Notes: generated by a model not told the origin, from the letters alone. Numbered from the stretch's first letter, positions 34,381-41,906 are shown. The stretch: DNA of 45,881 nt from Bacteroidales bacterium (GCA_027858955.1 JAQIBR010000240.1:1-45881), one strand, 5' to 3'. Numbers and translations are program-made.

Positions 34381-35229
34381 TTATATTGATTGATTTATTA
34401 TTTTATAAATGGCATTCGATTTCTCCATCAATTGATTTAATCCTTCTTTATTTTCGTTTTGTATATGTTCTTTAAAAAGCTCAAGATTTGAAATATAAAG
34501 CTTCAAAGCCTCTAACATATTGTCTTTGTTTTGCAGGAATATTGGATTCCACATATCAGCAGAACTACCTGCTAATCTAACTGTTGATTCAAAACCGCCA
34601 CCGGCAAGATTATAAATATTACGCTCTTTATCTTCTACATTATAAGCTGTAAGCGCCAATGAGAAAGACAAAATATGCGAAAGATGCGAAAGATATGCCA
34701 AATCCTTGTCATGCTCCACAGCATCCATATATATCAATTTCATATTTAATGACTTAAACAAAAGCTTAACCAAATTTAATGGCATACGAGCATTCTTTTC
34801 AGGATTGCAGATAATAGCTACTTTATTTGTAAAAAGCTCTTCAAAAGAAACTGCCGGTCCGGAATTTTCTATACCTGCCATTGGATGGGCAGCAACAAAA
34901 TTTTGTCCGTTTGGATGTTTTGCCGCTAAGTCTACTATTTCTTTTTTTGTAGAACCCATATCAACAACTACTTGTTCTTCAAGTTGATCCAAAAGAGAAG
35001 GCATAAGTTCCAATATACCATCAACCGGAGTTGCCAAAATAATAATATCGGCATCTTTGGCACCGTCCAATACTTCTGAGGAATTATCAATAAGTTTCTT
35101 TTCCAAACAATAAGACAAATTTTCCGCTGCATTGTCGTAGCCGATTATTTCATCAGCAAAACCACTTTTTCTCAAGCATTTAGCTAAAGAGCCTCCAATT
35201 AATCCTAATCCAATAATAAATACCTTCAT
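34381..35229 (-). CDS. tyrA: Prephenate dehydrogenase
   Basis: This 282-residue NAD(P)-dependent enzyme turns prephenate into 4-hydroxyphenylpyruvate. The dinucleotide motif is GLGLIGGSLA (7-16); the active-site part is FVAAHPMAGIENSGP with His115, and a HDKDLAYLSHLSHIL helix follows in the dimer domain. There is no ACT domain, so tyrosine feedback at the protein level is not expected, which leaves transcription as the likely control point. It follows the aminotransferase by 9 bp. Confidence 0.92.
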   Translation of the reverse strand: MKVFIIGLGLIGGSLAKCLRKSGFADEIIGYDNAAENLSYCLEKKLIDNSSEVLDGAKDADIIILATPVDGILELMPSLLDQLEEQVVVDMGSTKKEIVDLAAKHPNGQNFVAAHPMAGIENSGPAVSFEELFTNKVAIICNPEKNARMPLNLVKLLFKSLNMKLIYMDAVEHDKDLAYLSHLSHILSFSLALTAYNVEDKERNIYNLAGGGFESTVRLAGSSADMWNPIFLQNKDNMLEALKLYISNLELFKEHIQNENKEGLNQLMEKSNAIYKIINQSI

Positions 35230-35238
35230 GTTCTATAA

Positions 35239-36402
35239 TTATTTAATGATTCTATTTAATGCTTCATTTAAAATTGCTTTATCATTTGCCAAAGATATTC
35301 GAATATAACGTTCTCCATTTTTTCCAAATATAAAACCGGGAGTAATAAACACTTTCTTATTTTGAAGAATATCTTCGCTAAATTCCATTGATGATTTAGC
35401 TTCTTGTGGAATTTTGGCCCAAATAAACATTCCTGAGGACTCATTATCAAAGTCACACTTCAATGTTCGTACTATTTCTTTTCCTATTTCCCTTCTAACT
35501 GTATATACCTCACGTTGAGTTTTATACCAATCTGCTGTATTTTGAAGTGCTATAGTTGCAGCCAATTGTATTGGCTTAAACATACCTGAGTCCATATTTG
35601 ACTTAACCTTTAAAATAGCTTGAATAAAATGTGAATTTGCACCTATCATTCCAACTCTCCATCCCGCCATATTATGCGATTTGCTTAAAGAATTCAATTC
35701 AATAGTAATTTCTTTTGAACCATTAACTGATAAGATACTCAATGGTTTATCAGTGCTAATTAAGCTATATGGATTATCGTTTACAATCAGAATTCGATGT
35801 TTTTTACAAAATGTAATCAACTGCTCAAAAAGTTTTTTTGATGCAGATTTGCCAGTTGGCATATTTGGATAATTAACCCACATAAGCTTAACATTACTTA
35901 AATCCATTTTTTCGAGTTGATTAAAATCGGGGCACCATTTATCGGATTCTTTTAAATCATATACAACGGCTTTCGCTTCGCAGAGTGATGCTACGGCTTT
36001 ATATGCGGGATATCCAGGATCAGGAACTAAAACCTCATCGCCGGGATTTAAAAAAGCTAAAGAAATATGCATTATTCCTTCTTTTGATCCCAATAAGGGT
36101 AAAATTTCAGTTTCAGGATTTAGTTCAACTTGATAAAAATCCTTATACCAGTTAGAAAAAGCTTCTCTCAACTCAGGAATTCCAGTATAACTTTGATAAC
36201 CATGATTAACCGGGTCATTAGCAGTTTGTATCAATTCATTAATAGTATTTGCCGATGGAGCCAGATCAGGATTCCCAATCCCCAAATTGATTACAGAATG
36301 GCCATTGGCATTCATTTTGCGGATTTCTGCCAGTTTTGTTGAAAAGTAATATTCATTAACAGTTTGAATCCTATTCGCCGGTTGAATTAATATTGAACTC
36401 AT
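35239..36402 (-). CDS. PLP-dependent class I/II aminotransferase (aromatic operon)
   Basis: This 387-residue fold-type I aminotransferase has INLGIGNPDLAPS, the GYQSYTGIPELREAF segment, DPGYPAYK, NYPNMPTGK and the PLP lysine in SLSKSHNMAGWRVGM (Lys241). It is closest to the LL-diaminopimelate / aspartate-aromatic aminotransferases. As first gene of an operon with tyrA and chorismate mutase it most likely transaminates 4-hydroxyphenylpyruvate (and phenylpyruvate) to the amino acid. The start lies 23 bases beyond the second attenuator's T-tract. Confidence 0.88.
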   Translation of the reverse strand: MSSILIQPANRIQTVNEYYFSTKLAEIRKMNANGHSVINLGIGNPDLAPSANTINELIQTANDPVNHGYQSYTGIPELREAFSNWYKDFYQVELNPETEILPLLGSKEGIMHISLAFLNPGDEVLVPDPGYPAYKAVASLCEAKAVVYDLKESDKWCPDFNQLEKMDLSNVKLMWVNYPNMPTGKSASKKLFEQLITFCKKHRILIVNDNPYSLISTDKPLSILSVNGSKEITIELNSLSKSHNMAGWRVGMIGANSHFIQAILKVKSNMDSGMFKPIQLAATIALQNTADWYKTQREVYTVRREIGKEIVRTLKCDFDNESSGMFIWAKIPQEAKSSMEFSEDILQNKKVFITPGFIFGKNGERYIRISLANDKAILNEALNRIIK

Positions 36403-36424
36403 TTAGTGTATTTAAGTTTTAATC

Positions 36425-36452
36425 AAAAAAAAAGTCCTACGTGTGCAGAACT
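36425..36452 (-). terminator. Attenuator 2: intrinsic terminator before the aromatic operon
   Basis: On the minus strand AGTTCTGC-ACAC-GTAGGACT (36433-36452) forms an 8-bp stem with two G-U pairs, followed by T9. A competing antiterminator pairs GGACT..AAGC (36474-36484, starting inside the stop codon of leader peptide 2) with GCTTaAGTTC (36448-36457), which uses up the terminator's 5' arm. Confidence 0.85.
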
Positions 36453-36483
36453 TAAGCTATATTTAAACATAATGCTTTTAGTC

Positions 36484-36543
36484 CTATTGGTAAAACAGGT
36501 AATAATAATTCCAAAAATAATAGTTACTACATTTTATCATCAT
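36484..36543 (-). CDS. Leader peptide 2 of the aromatic operon (Tyr/Phe-rich, 19 aa)
   Basis: The peptide MMIKCSNYYFWNYYYLFYQ has six Tyr, two Phe and one Trp in 19 residues and begins with ATG ATG. The stop codon TAG ends at 36484, where the antiterminator's 5' strand begins. A ribosome finishing the peptide would cover that strand and let the terminator form; a ribosome stalled at Tyr or Phe codons would leave it free. It starts 14 bases after terminator 1's T-tract. Confidence 0.85.
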   Translation of the reverse strand: MMIKCSNYYFWNYYYLFYQ

Positions 36544-36556
36544 ATTTTTTTTGCAT

Positions 36557-36584
36557 AAAAAAAGCCCCAAATTACTTTAGGACT
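36557..36584 (-). terminator. Attenuator 1: intrinsic terminator between the two leader peptides
   Basis: On the minus strand AGTCCTAAA-GTAA-TTTGGGGCT (36563-36584) forms a 9-bp stem (two G-U pairs) with a GTAA tetraloop, followed by a run of six T. A competing antiterminator pairs AGGATTGCTTT (36611-36621, directly after the leader 1 stop codon) with AAAGGAGTCCT (36579-36589): 10 pairs and one G-G mismatch. Confidence 0.85.
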
Positions 36585-36621
36585 CCTTTATATTAGTTTA
36601 TATAATACACAAAGCAATCCT

Positions 36622-36675
36622 TTATAGCATAAAATACCAATAATAAGAATAACGATATGTATAAGTTTTCATCAT
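36622..36675 (-). CDS. Leader peptide 1 of the aromatic operon (Tyr-rich, 17 aa)
   Basis: The peptide MMKTYTYRYSYYWYFML has six Tyr, one Trp and one Phe in 17 residues, again starting ATG ATG. Its stop codon TAA touches the 5' strand of antiterminator 1. The -7 box ends only 8 bases before the first ATG, so the mRNA should have almost no untranslated 5' end. Such composition by chance is very unlikely, and it matches the tyrosine-directed enzymes downstream. Confidence 0.88.
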   Translation of the reverse strand: MMKTYTYRYSYYWYFML

Positions 36676-36683
36676 TTATATTG

Positions 36684-36713
36684 CAAATGTAGAATTGTTT
36701 TTGAAACCGGCAA
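36684..36713 (-). promoter_or_regulatory. Promoter of the aromatic (tyrosine) operon
   Basis: On the minus strand TTG (36711-36713), 19 bases, then TACATTTG (36684-36691), a full match to the Bacteroidota primary-sigma consensus. Transcription should start at about 36677-36680, just before leader peptide 1. It is back to back with the LOG-gene promoter at 36752-36781. Confidence 0.8.
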
Positions 36714-36751
36714 TAATTTTTTTTGAAAATTCAGATAGCGGCTCCTAATTC

Positions 36752-36781
36752 TTTGATTAATCGCTAATTTCATTATTTTTG
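36752..36781 (+). promoter_or_regulatory. Promoter of the LOG-family gene
   Basis: TTTG (36752-36755), 18 bases, then TATTTTTG (36774-36781), a full TAnnTTTG match. The ATG follows at 36803, 21 bases on. Confidence 0.7.
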
Positions 36782-36802
36782 CGACTCAAATTGAAAAGAA
36801 TT

Positions 36803-37225
36803 ATGAATCAGAATGATGAAGAAAAAATAAAACAGGCCATTAAACACCAAACCTGGACAAAGACAAAAGCACAAGACTCATGGTCAATTTTTAAGATAAT
36901 GAGCGAGTTCGTTGATGGTTTTGAAACAATGAACAAAATTGGGCCCTGTGTTTCGATTTTTGGATCTGCCAGAACAAAACCTGATCAAGAATTTTACCAA
37001 ACGGCTGTAGATACTGCTTACCTGTTAACTAAAAATGGCTTTGGAGTAATTACAGGAGGCGGCTCCGGAATTATGGAAGCTGCAAATAAAGGAGCACAAG
37101 CGGCAAGTGGAAAATCAGTAGGATTAAATATAGAATTGCCTTTTGAACAACACGCTAACCCGTATATAGATCAAGATAAATTTTTTAGTTTTCATTATTT
37201 CTTTGTAAGAAATATAATGTTATGA
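36803..37225 (+). CDS. LOG-family (lysine-decarboxylase-like) protein, N-terminal part of a split gene
   Basis: From the ATG at 36803 this part has 140 residues: GPCVSIFGSARTKPDQEF, VITGGGSGIMEAANKGA (nucleotide loop) and FHYFFVRNIML, where the frame stops at TGA 37223-37225. In whole LOG proteins the sequence goes on as FVRK.MFVKYAQGFVVMPGG, and that continuation is in the -1/+2 frame directly after, in the next entry. One missing T after ATGTT would explain the break. LOG enzymes release adenine-type bases from nucleotide 5'-monophosphates (cytokinin-activating reaction in plants; AMP/GMP nucleosidase-like in bacteria). Confidence 0.75.
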   Translation: MNQNDEEKIKQAIKHQTWTKTKAQDSWSIFKIMSEFVDGFETMNKIGPCVSIFGSARTKPDQEFYQTAVDTAYLLTKNGFGVITGGGSGIMEAANKGAQAASGKSVGLNIELPFEQHANPYIDQDKFFSFHYFFVRNIML

Positions 37226-37512
37226 AATATTCTCAGGGTTATATAGTTATGCCGGGAGGATTTGGCACATTGGATGAAATGTTTGAAGCAATCACTCTTA
37301 TTCAAACAAACAAATTGATATGTTTTCCTATTGTTTTGGTTAAAAAATTCTATTGGTGTGGTTTGCTTGATTGGATAAAGCAAAACCTCTTAGCCGAAAA
37401 TAACATTAGCGAAAATGATCCGGAGCTTTTTCAAATTGTGGATACTCCAAAAGAAGCTGCTGAAGTCATAGATAATTTCTATCAAAAATTTGCCCTTAAA
37501 CCAAATTTCTAA
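37222..37512 (+). CDS. LOG-family protein, C-terminal part of a split gene
   Basis: This 96-residue continuation carries the catalytic signature PGGFGTLDEMFEAITLIQT and the C-terminal helices (LAENNISENDPELFQIVDTP, EAAEVIDNFYQKF). Its ATG overlaps the TGA of the first part as ATGA, so translational coupling could still yield both halves. Neither half has any other damage. Either a very recent frameshift, a sequencing error, or a truly split two-chain enzyme is possible; no slippery heptamer is present at the joint. Confidence 0.75.
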   Translation: MKYSQGYIVMPGGFGTLDEMFEAITLIQTNKLICFPIVLVKKFYWCGLLDWIKQNLLAENNISENDPELFQIVDTPKEAAEVIDNFYQKFALKPNF

Positions 37513-37513
37513 T

Positions 37514-37969
37514 ATGCTTTGTAAAATACCTTTTGAATTAGTGGCTATTGAATCTGATGGTGTTCATATTATACTAAATGCTAAAATTAACCAAAATGAT
37601 TGTCGTTTATTGATAGATACCGGAGCATCTCGTACAGTTTTTGATCAAAACAGAATCTCTATGTTCGTTGATGAACTTGAGATGCAGGAAAACGAGCAAC
37701 TTTCTACTGGTCTGGGAACCAATGACATGAAAAGCCATATAATTATATTGGAAAGTCTCGAAATTGGAAATGTTTATTTGCGAGATTATATTAGCGTAAT
37801 TATTGATATGATACATATCAATAAATCGTTTGAAACTTATGGTTTACAAGCTATTGACGGAGTAATTGGTGGTGATATTTTGCTGGATTATAAAGCTGAA
37901 ATTGATTATCGAAAAAAAGAACTTCGTTTGAGAGTTCCAAAAAAGCTCTTAAAAGATAATAATTGCTAA
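37514..37969 (+). CDS. Retropepsin-like aspartic protease domain protein
   Basis: From the ATG at 37514 (1 bp after the LOG stop) this 151-residue protein carries one retroviral-protease-like domain: LLIDTGASRTVF with the catalytic DTGA (35-38), and the second conserved segment IDGVIGGDILLDYKAEIDY. As in retropepsins, two chains would be needed for one active site. No signal peptide is seen. Bacterial members are little studied; the substrate is unknown. It overlaps the open frame of the next gene by a few bases only if that gene's upstream ATG were used. Confidence 0.78.
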   Translation: MLCKIPFELVAIESDGVHIILNAKINQNDCRLLIDTGASRTVFDQNRISMFVDELEMQENEQLSTGLGTNDMKSHIIILESLEIGNVYLRDYISVIIDMIHINKSFETYGLQAIDGVIGGDILLDYKAEIDYRKKELRLRVPKKLLKDNNC

Positions 37970-37989
37970 TTTTGCCTAAATTGATTTTT

Positions 37990-39690
37990 ATGAACTCTTA
38001 TAACTTGAAATTCCTTCGACTACAACTACAAATAAAACTTGTCGTATTTTTATTTGCATTTAGTTTGATTAGCATTCAGCTTCAAGCACAAATAAGTCTA
38101 GGTGGTAAACCTGCTTCTTTTCGCTTAGAAAAATTCGCAGAAAATGAAGTTGCCTATTCTCCAAAAATTCCTTTTTCTTTAAACAAGAGTGAGCGTATAG
38201 AAAAACAATGTACTGCATACGAATTTGGAAAAATATTACCTCTCAATCAAAGCTTAGGCGACCCTAATTTTGGTACTCAAATAATTGATTATAAAGGCAA
38301 TACTATATGGAAAGCGATTATTACTTCTAAGAATGCGCTTGCCTTAGGATTGTATTTTTCAGACTTCTATCTTCCTAAAGGGGCGGAATTATTTATCTAC
38401 TCACAAGACAAAAAACAAATTATTGGTTCATACACTTATATAAACAATTCTGAATCAGGCTTATTTGCCACCGAATTAATTTTGGGTGATAAATTAGTAA
38501 TAGAATACAACGAACCTGCTTCTGTTGCCGGTTTAGGTAGATTTACTATTGATGAAGTGTTACATGCATATAGAGGGGTGAGCGATTTAAAAAATACAAG
38601 TAATTTTGGCGACTCTGGTAGTTGCGAAGTAAATGTAAACTGCTCTGAAGGAGTTGATTATGAAAATCAGAAAAATTCGGTTGTCCGCATCCTTATTAGA
38701 GAAGGCAATACATCATATTGGTGTACAGGAAGTGTTGTTAACAATGTAAATAACAATCTAACACCTTTTATTTTAACAGCAGACCATTGTGGAAACGGTG
38801 CAAATACAAACGATTTAAACCAGTGGATTTTTTATTTTAATTATCAAACTGCTAATTGCGATAATCCAGTGGAAGAGCCCATCCCTAATACCATGACTGG
38901 GTGTTCTATGTTAGCCGCTAGTTCCAATGCTGGTATTTTAGGGTCTGATTTTTATCTTGTTTTATTAAATGAAAATATACCTACTGACTACAACGCATAT
39001 TTTATGGGTTGGGACAGAACAGGTAACGGTAGCACTAATGGAGTTACTATTCACCACCCCGAAGGTGATATAAAAAAAATATCAACCTATACATCATCTT
39101 TAGTTTCATCAACTTACACAAGTGGTGGATTGGTTGGATTAACAGATAGTTCATGGGAAGTTGTTTGGGACGCTACTACAAATGGTCATGGTGTTACCGA
39201 AGGTGGCTCATCTGGCTGCCCTATATATTCCCAAGATGGATTTTTAATTGGCACACTGACAGGTGGTTGGGCTTCGTGCTCAGACCTAAATGCAGAGGAT
39301 TATTATGGTAAATTCGATTTCCATTGGGATAAAAATGGTTCCACACCTGCAACACAATTAAAACCCTGGCTGGATCCTGATAATACAGGAACTATGCAAC
39401 TATCTGGTTTTCCTGTGGCAATTGATGATAGGCCAAATATTAGCTCTGATTTTTTTACCCTTTTCCCGAACCCATCCAATGGCCAAATTAAATTACGTTT
39501 TAACCAAAATACATATAGCGAAACATATAATATTCGCGTTAGCAATATGTTAGGGCAATCTGTTTATAATGATAAAGTTGTTATCTATTATCAATTGGAT
39601 TTAAAATTGCAATACCTTCAAAAAGGAGTCTATTTTCTAGAAATTGAAGGCGAAAACCAAAGACAAACGCAGAAAATAAGTATTCAATAA
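37990..39690 (+). CDS. Secreted trypsin-like (lysyl endopeptidase-type) serine protease with T9SS sorting domain
   Basis: Starting at the ATG at 37990 the protein has 566 residues with a signal peptide (about 1-33, cut near LQAQ). The protease domain follows an N-terminal prodomain-like region: DSGSCEVNVNCSEG, then His266 in LTADHC, Asp320 in SDFYLVLL, and Ser408 in GGSSGCP. This layout, with the SCxxxxxC start, matches Lys-C-like S1 proteases. The last 80 residues (FFTLFPNPSNGQIKLRF ... KGVYFLEIEG) form a type A sorting domain of the type IX secretion system, so the enzyme is secreted or surface-bound. Confidence 0.9.
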   Translation: MNSYNLKFLRLQLQIKLVVFLFAFSLISIQLQAQISLGGKPASFRLEKFAENEVAYSPKIPFSLNKSERIEKQCTAYEFGKILPLNQSLGDPNFGTQIIDYKGNTIWKAIITSKNALALGLYFSDFYLPKGAELFIYSQDKKQIIGSYTYINNSESGLFATELILGDKLVIEYNEPASVAGLGRFTIDEVLHAYRGVSDLKNTSNFGDSGSCEVNVNCSEGVDYENQKNSVVRILIREGNTSYWCTGSVVNNVNNNLTPFILTADHCGNGANTNDLNQWIFYFNYQTANCDNPVEEPIPNTMTGCSMLAASSNAGILGSDFYLVLLNENIPTDYNAYFMGWDRTGNGSTNGVTIHHPEGDIKKISTYTSSLVSSTYTSGGLVGLTDSSWEVVWDATTNGHGVTEGGSSGCPIYSQDGFLIGTLTGGWASCSDLNAEDYYGKFDFHWDKNGSTPATQLKPWLDPDNTGTMQLSGFPVAIDDRPNISSDFFTLFPNPSNGQIKLRFNQNTYSETYNIRVSNMLGQSVYNDKVVIYYQLDLKLQYLQKGVYFLEIEGENQRQTQKISIQ

Positions 39691-39720
39691 CAAACTGTAT
39701 TCAAAAATATTTTAACATTA

Positions 39721-39750
39721 AAGCCCATCCGTCTACATACAGATGGGTTT
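39721..39750. terminator. Bidirectional terminator hairpin between convergent genes
   Basis: AAGCCCATC (39721-39729) pairs with GATGGGTTT (39742-39750) to give a 9-bp stem. Toward the plus strand TTTCTTTATTT follows; toward the minus strand TTTAATG follows. It sits 30 bp after the protease stop and just past the RHH gene stop. Confidence 0.7.
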
Positions 39751-39752
39751 CT

Positions 39753-39923
39753 TTATTTAGGATTCCTTCCAGCTTTCTTTAATGCTTCTGAAAGCAAATA
39801 TTCTATTTGTCCATTAGTACTACGAAAATCATCGGCAGCCCACTTTTCCAATGCTTCCATCATTTTTGGATGCAACCGCAAGGCAAAAGCTTTCTTCTTC
39901 TTTATTTTATTTTCGTCTGGCAT
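39753..39923 (-). CDS. Arc-type ribbon-helix-helix DNA-binding protein
   Basis: From the ATG at 39923 this is a 56-residue RHH protein: basic KKKKAFALRLHPKMMEALEKWAADDFRSTNGQIEYLLSEAL layout with a beta-strand (AFALRL) and two helices, like Arc and similar repressors. It is 25 bp downstream of the SPFH gene, a pairing I know from other bacteria. It may repress the shared promoter through the inverted repeat at 40824-40850 (inference). Confidence 0.8.
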   Translation of the reverse strand: MPDENKIKKKKAFALRLHPKMMEALEKWAADDFRSTNGQIEYLLSEALKKAGRNPK

Positions 39924-39948
39924 AAATAAATTATTTAACCGAAAAGGT

Positions 39949-40803
39949 TTAATGATGCAAAGTACCTGCATTTACAATCGGTGCAGCATCCTTATCACTT
40001 ACCAAAACAACCATCAAATTGCTCACCATAGCTGCTTTGCGTTCATCATCCATCTCAATAATATCTTCATGTTTCAATTGGTCGAGAGCCATTTTTACCA
40101 TACTAACCGCACCTTCTACAATTTTAAATCGAGCGGCAACTATAGCTGTTGCTTGCTGACGTTTCAACATGGCTTGAGCAATTTCTTGCGAATAAGCTAA
40201 GTAGGAAATTCGGGCTTCAATAACTTCTATTCCTGCAATTTCTAAACGCTCCTTTAATTCTGACTCTAATTTATGATTAACGATTTCGCCACCAGAGCGT
40301 AGTGTTATATCGGCTTCATTATCATCAAAATTATCATAAGGATATTTTCCAGCCAATTGCCGTATAGCTGCTTCTGACTGAATATCAACAAAATGCACAT
40401 AATCATCAACATCAAAAGCAGCCTTAAACGTATTATTTACACGCCAAACTAAAACAATTCCAATCATAATGGGATTTCCAACATGATCATTCACTTTAAT
40501 GGGCGAAGAGTCTAAATTACGTGCTCTTAACGAAATTTTCTTCTTTGTAAAAAAAGGATTCGCCCAGAAAAAACCATTATCAAGGGTTGTTCCTTTATAT
40601 GATCCAAAGAGTATCATAACCATCGATTCATTTGGATTAACAATAAAGTATCCAAGAGCAGTAAATATACCAAGAACCAAAAATAGGATAAAAAGAGGCA
40701 TTTTAGTTATTATTAAAAGTGGTATGGGAACCAAAATCAATAATAGTGTCACTATCAACATTGCATAACCTGATGATGGACTAAATTTTTTTTCTTCTTT
40801 CAT
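39949..40803 (-). CDS. SPFH (stomatin/prohibitin/HflK)-domain membrane protein
   Basis: The 284 residues start with two hydrophobic helices (about 13-33 and 35-55), followed by an SPFH domain: VNPNESMVMILFGSYKGTTLDNGFFWANPFF, then a helical C-terminal part (about 170-250: QEIAQAMLKRQQATAIVAARFKI) that would form a coiled multimer. Such proteins build ring- or cage-like assemblies on membranes and organise proteases or lipids. Transcribed with the RHH gene. Confidence 0.86.
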   Translation of the reverse strand: MKEEKKFSPSSGYAMLIVTLLLILVPIPLLIITKMPLFILFLVLGIFTALGYFIVNPNESMVMILFGSYKGTTLDNGFFWANPFFTKKKISLRARNLDSSPIKVNDHVGNPIMIGIVLVWRVNNTFKAAFDVDDYVHFVDIQSEAAIRQLAGKYPYDNFDDNEADITLRSGGEIVNHKLESELKERLEIAGIEVIEARISYLAYSQEIAQAMLKRQQATAIVAARFKIVEGAVSMVKMALDQLKHEDIIEMDDERKAAMVSNLMVVLVSDKDAAPIVNAGTLHH

Positions 40804-40823
40804 GATATTAAATTTTATAATTT

Positions 40824-40854
40824 ATTATGATATTATTTTGATATCACAATATTA
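40824..40854 (-). promoter_or_regulatory. Promoter with overlapping inverted repeat (candidate operator) of the SPFH-RHH unit
   Basis: An inverted repeat ATTATGATAT-N7-ATATCACAAT (40824-40850, one mismatch in 10 bp) lies 20 bp before the SPFH start. On the minus strand TAATATTG (40847-40854), a 7/8 -7 box, overlaps its outer end, and TTGACA lies 18 bases further upstream. A repressor bound to the repeat would cover the transcription start. Confidence 0.5.
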
Positions 40855-40956
40855 CAACATTTCCATATCAAATGTCAAGTTTTTAAAGAATTATTTTTTA
40901 ACAGATTGTTAGAATTTTCGATCCCAAACGCGAATCAATTTTATGTTCCTTTGTAT

Positions 40957-41883
40957 ATGCAACAGAAAATTCTACTTTTAGGGACATTATTAATACTAGG
41001 AATTATGACAATAAATGCTCAGAATAATCCAAAATACAAATCTTTAACCACAGAAGAGGAACAAGTTATTGTTTATAAAGGAACTGAGCGCCCTTTTTCC
41101 GGACAATACAATGAACATAGCGAAGATGGCAATTATAATTGCAAGCGCTGTGGTGAAGCACTCTATAATTCGGAGGATAAATTTGATGGACATTGTGGTT
41201 GGCCAAGTTTTGATGACGAAATTCCTGGTGCTATTGAGCGTAAAATAGATGCTGATGGACGTAGAACAGAAATATTATGTTCCAACTGTGGCGCTCATCT
41301 AGGTCATATTTTTGAAGGAGAACAATTTACAGATAAAAATATCCGCCATTGCGTTAATTCCATTTCACTCACTTTCGAAGCTATTAAAATGCCGAAAAAT
41401 AATATAGATACAGCTTATTTTGCAAGTGGTTGTTTTTGGGGAACTCAATACCATTTCCAAAAACAAGAAGGTGTAATATCTACAGAAGTCGGTTTTATGG
41501 GTGGTCATCGCGATAAACCAAGTTACCAGCAAGTGAGTAGCGGCCAGACTGGACATGCTGAAACAACAAAAGTAATTTTTGATTCTGAAAAGATAAGTTA
41601 CGAAAAGCTCGCCAAGCTATTCTTTGAAACTCACGATCAGGGACAATTAAATCGACAAGGTCCGGATATTGGCACTCAATATCGTTCAGTAATTTTCTAT
41701 GCATCTGATGATGAACGTAATATAGCAGTAATACTTATAGACGAACTACGCAAAAATGGCTTTACCGTAGTAACAGAATTAACTCCAGCTAGTACTTTTT
41801 GGATTGCCGAAGACTATCATCAAAACTACTATCAGAATAAAGGAGGAACTCCATATTGCCATATTTACCAAAAAAAGTTTTAA
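40957..41883 (+). CDS. msrAB: Exported MsrB-MsrA methionine sulfoxide reductase fusion
   Basis: From the ATG at 40957 the 308 residues begin with a signal peptide (1-21, cut near INAQ). The MsrB domain comes first: zinc cysteines C62/C65 and C108/C111, nucleophile Cys132 in IRHCVNSISL. The MsrA domain follows with GCFWG (Cys159), GFMGGHRDKPSYQQV and the THDQGQLNRQGPDIGTQYRS block. It repairs both R- and S-methionine sulfoxide in exported proteins. Reading the frame from 40906 would add 17 residues and bury the signal peptide. Divergent from the SPFH gene. Confidence 0.93.
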   Translation: MQQKILLLGTLLILGIMTINAQNNPKYKSLTTEEEQVIVYKGTERPFSGQYNEHSEDGNYNCKRCGEALYNSEDKFDGHCGWPSFDDEIPGAIERKIDADGRRTEILCSNCGAHLGHIFEGEQFTDKNIRHCVNSISLTFEAIKMPKNNIDTAYFASGCFWGTQYHFQKQEGVISTEVGFMGGHRDKPSYQQVSSGQTGHAETTKVIFDSEKISYEKLAKLFFETHDQGQLNRQGPDIGTQYRSVIFYASDDERNIAVILIDELRKNGFTVVTELTPASTFWIAEDYHQNYYQNKGGTPYCHIYQKKF

Positions 41884-41906
41884 TCTAATTTCGCATAAGA
41901 AAAAGC

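Noticed and set aside
36536-36562. Upstream ATG CAA AAA frame as the second leader peptide
   Set aside because: It gives a nine-residue peptide without aromatic enrichment and out of frame; the ATG ATG frame at 36543 has the Tyr/Phe codons and the properly placed stop.
37215-37230. Programmed ribosomal frameshift in the LOG gene
   Set aside because: No slippery heptamer or downstream structure is visible at ATGTTATGA; simple deletion or translational coupling explains it better.
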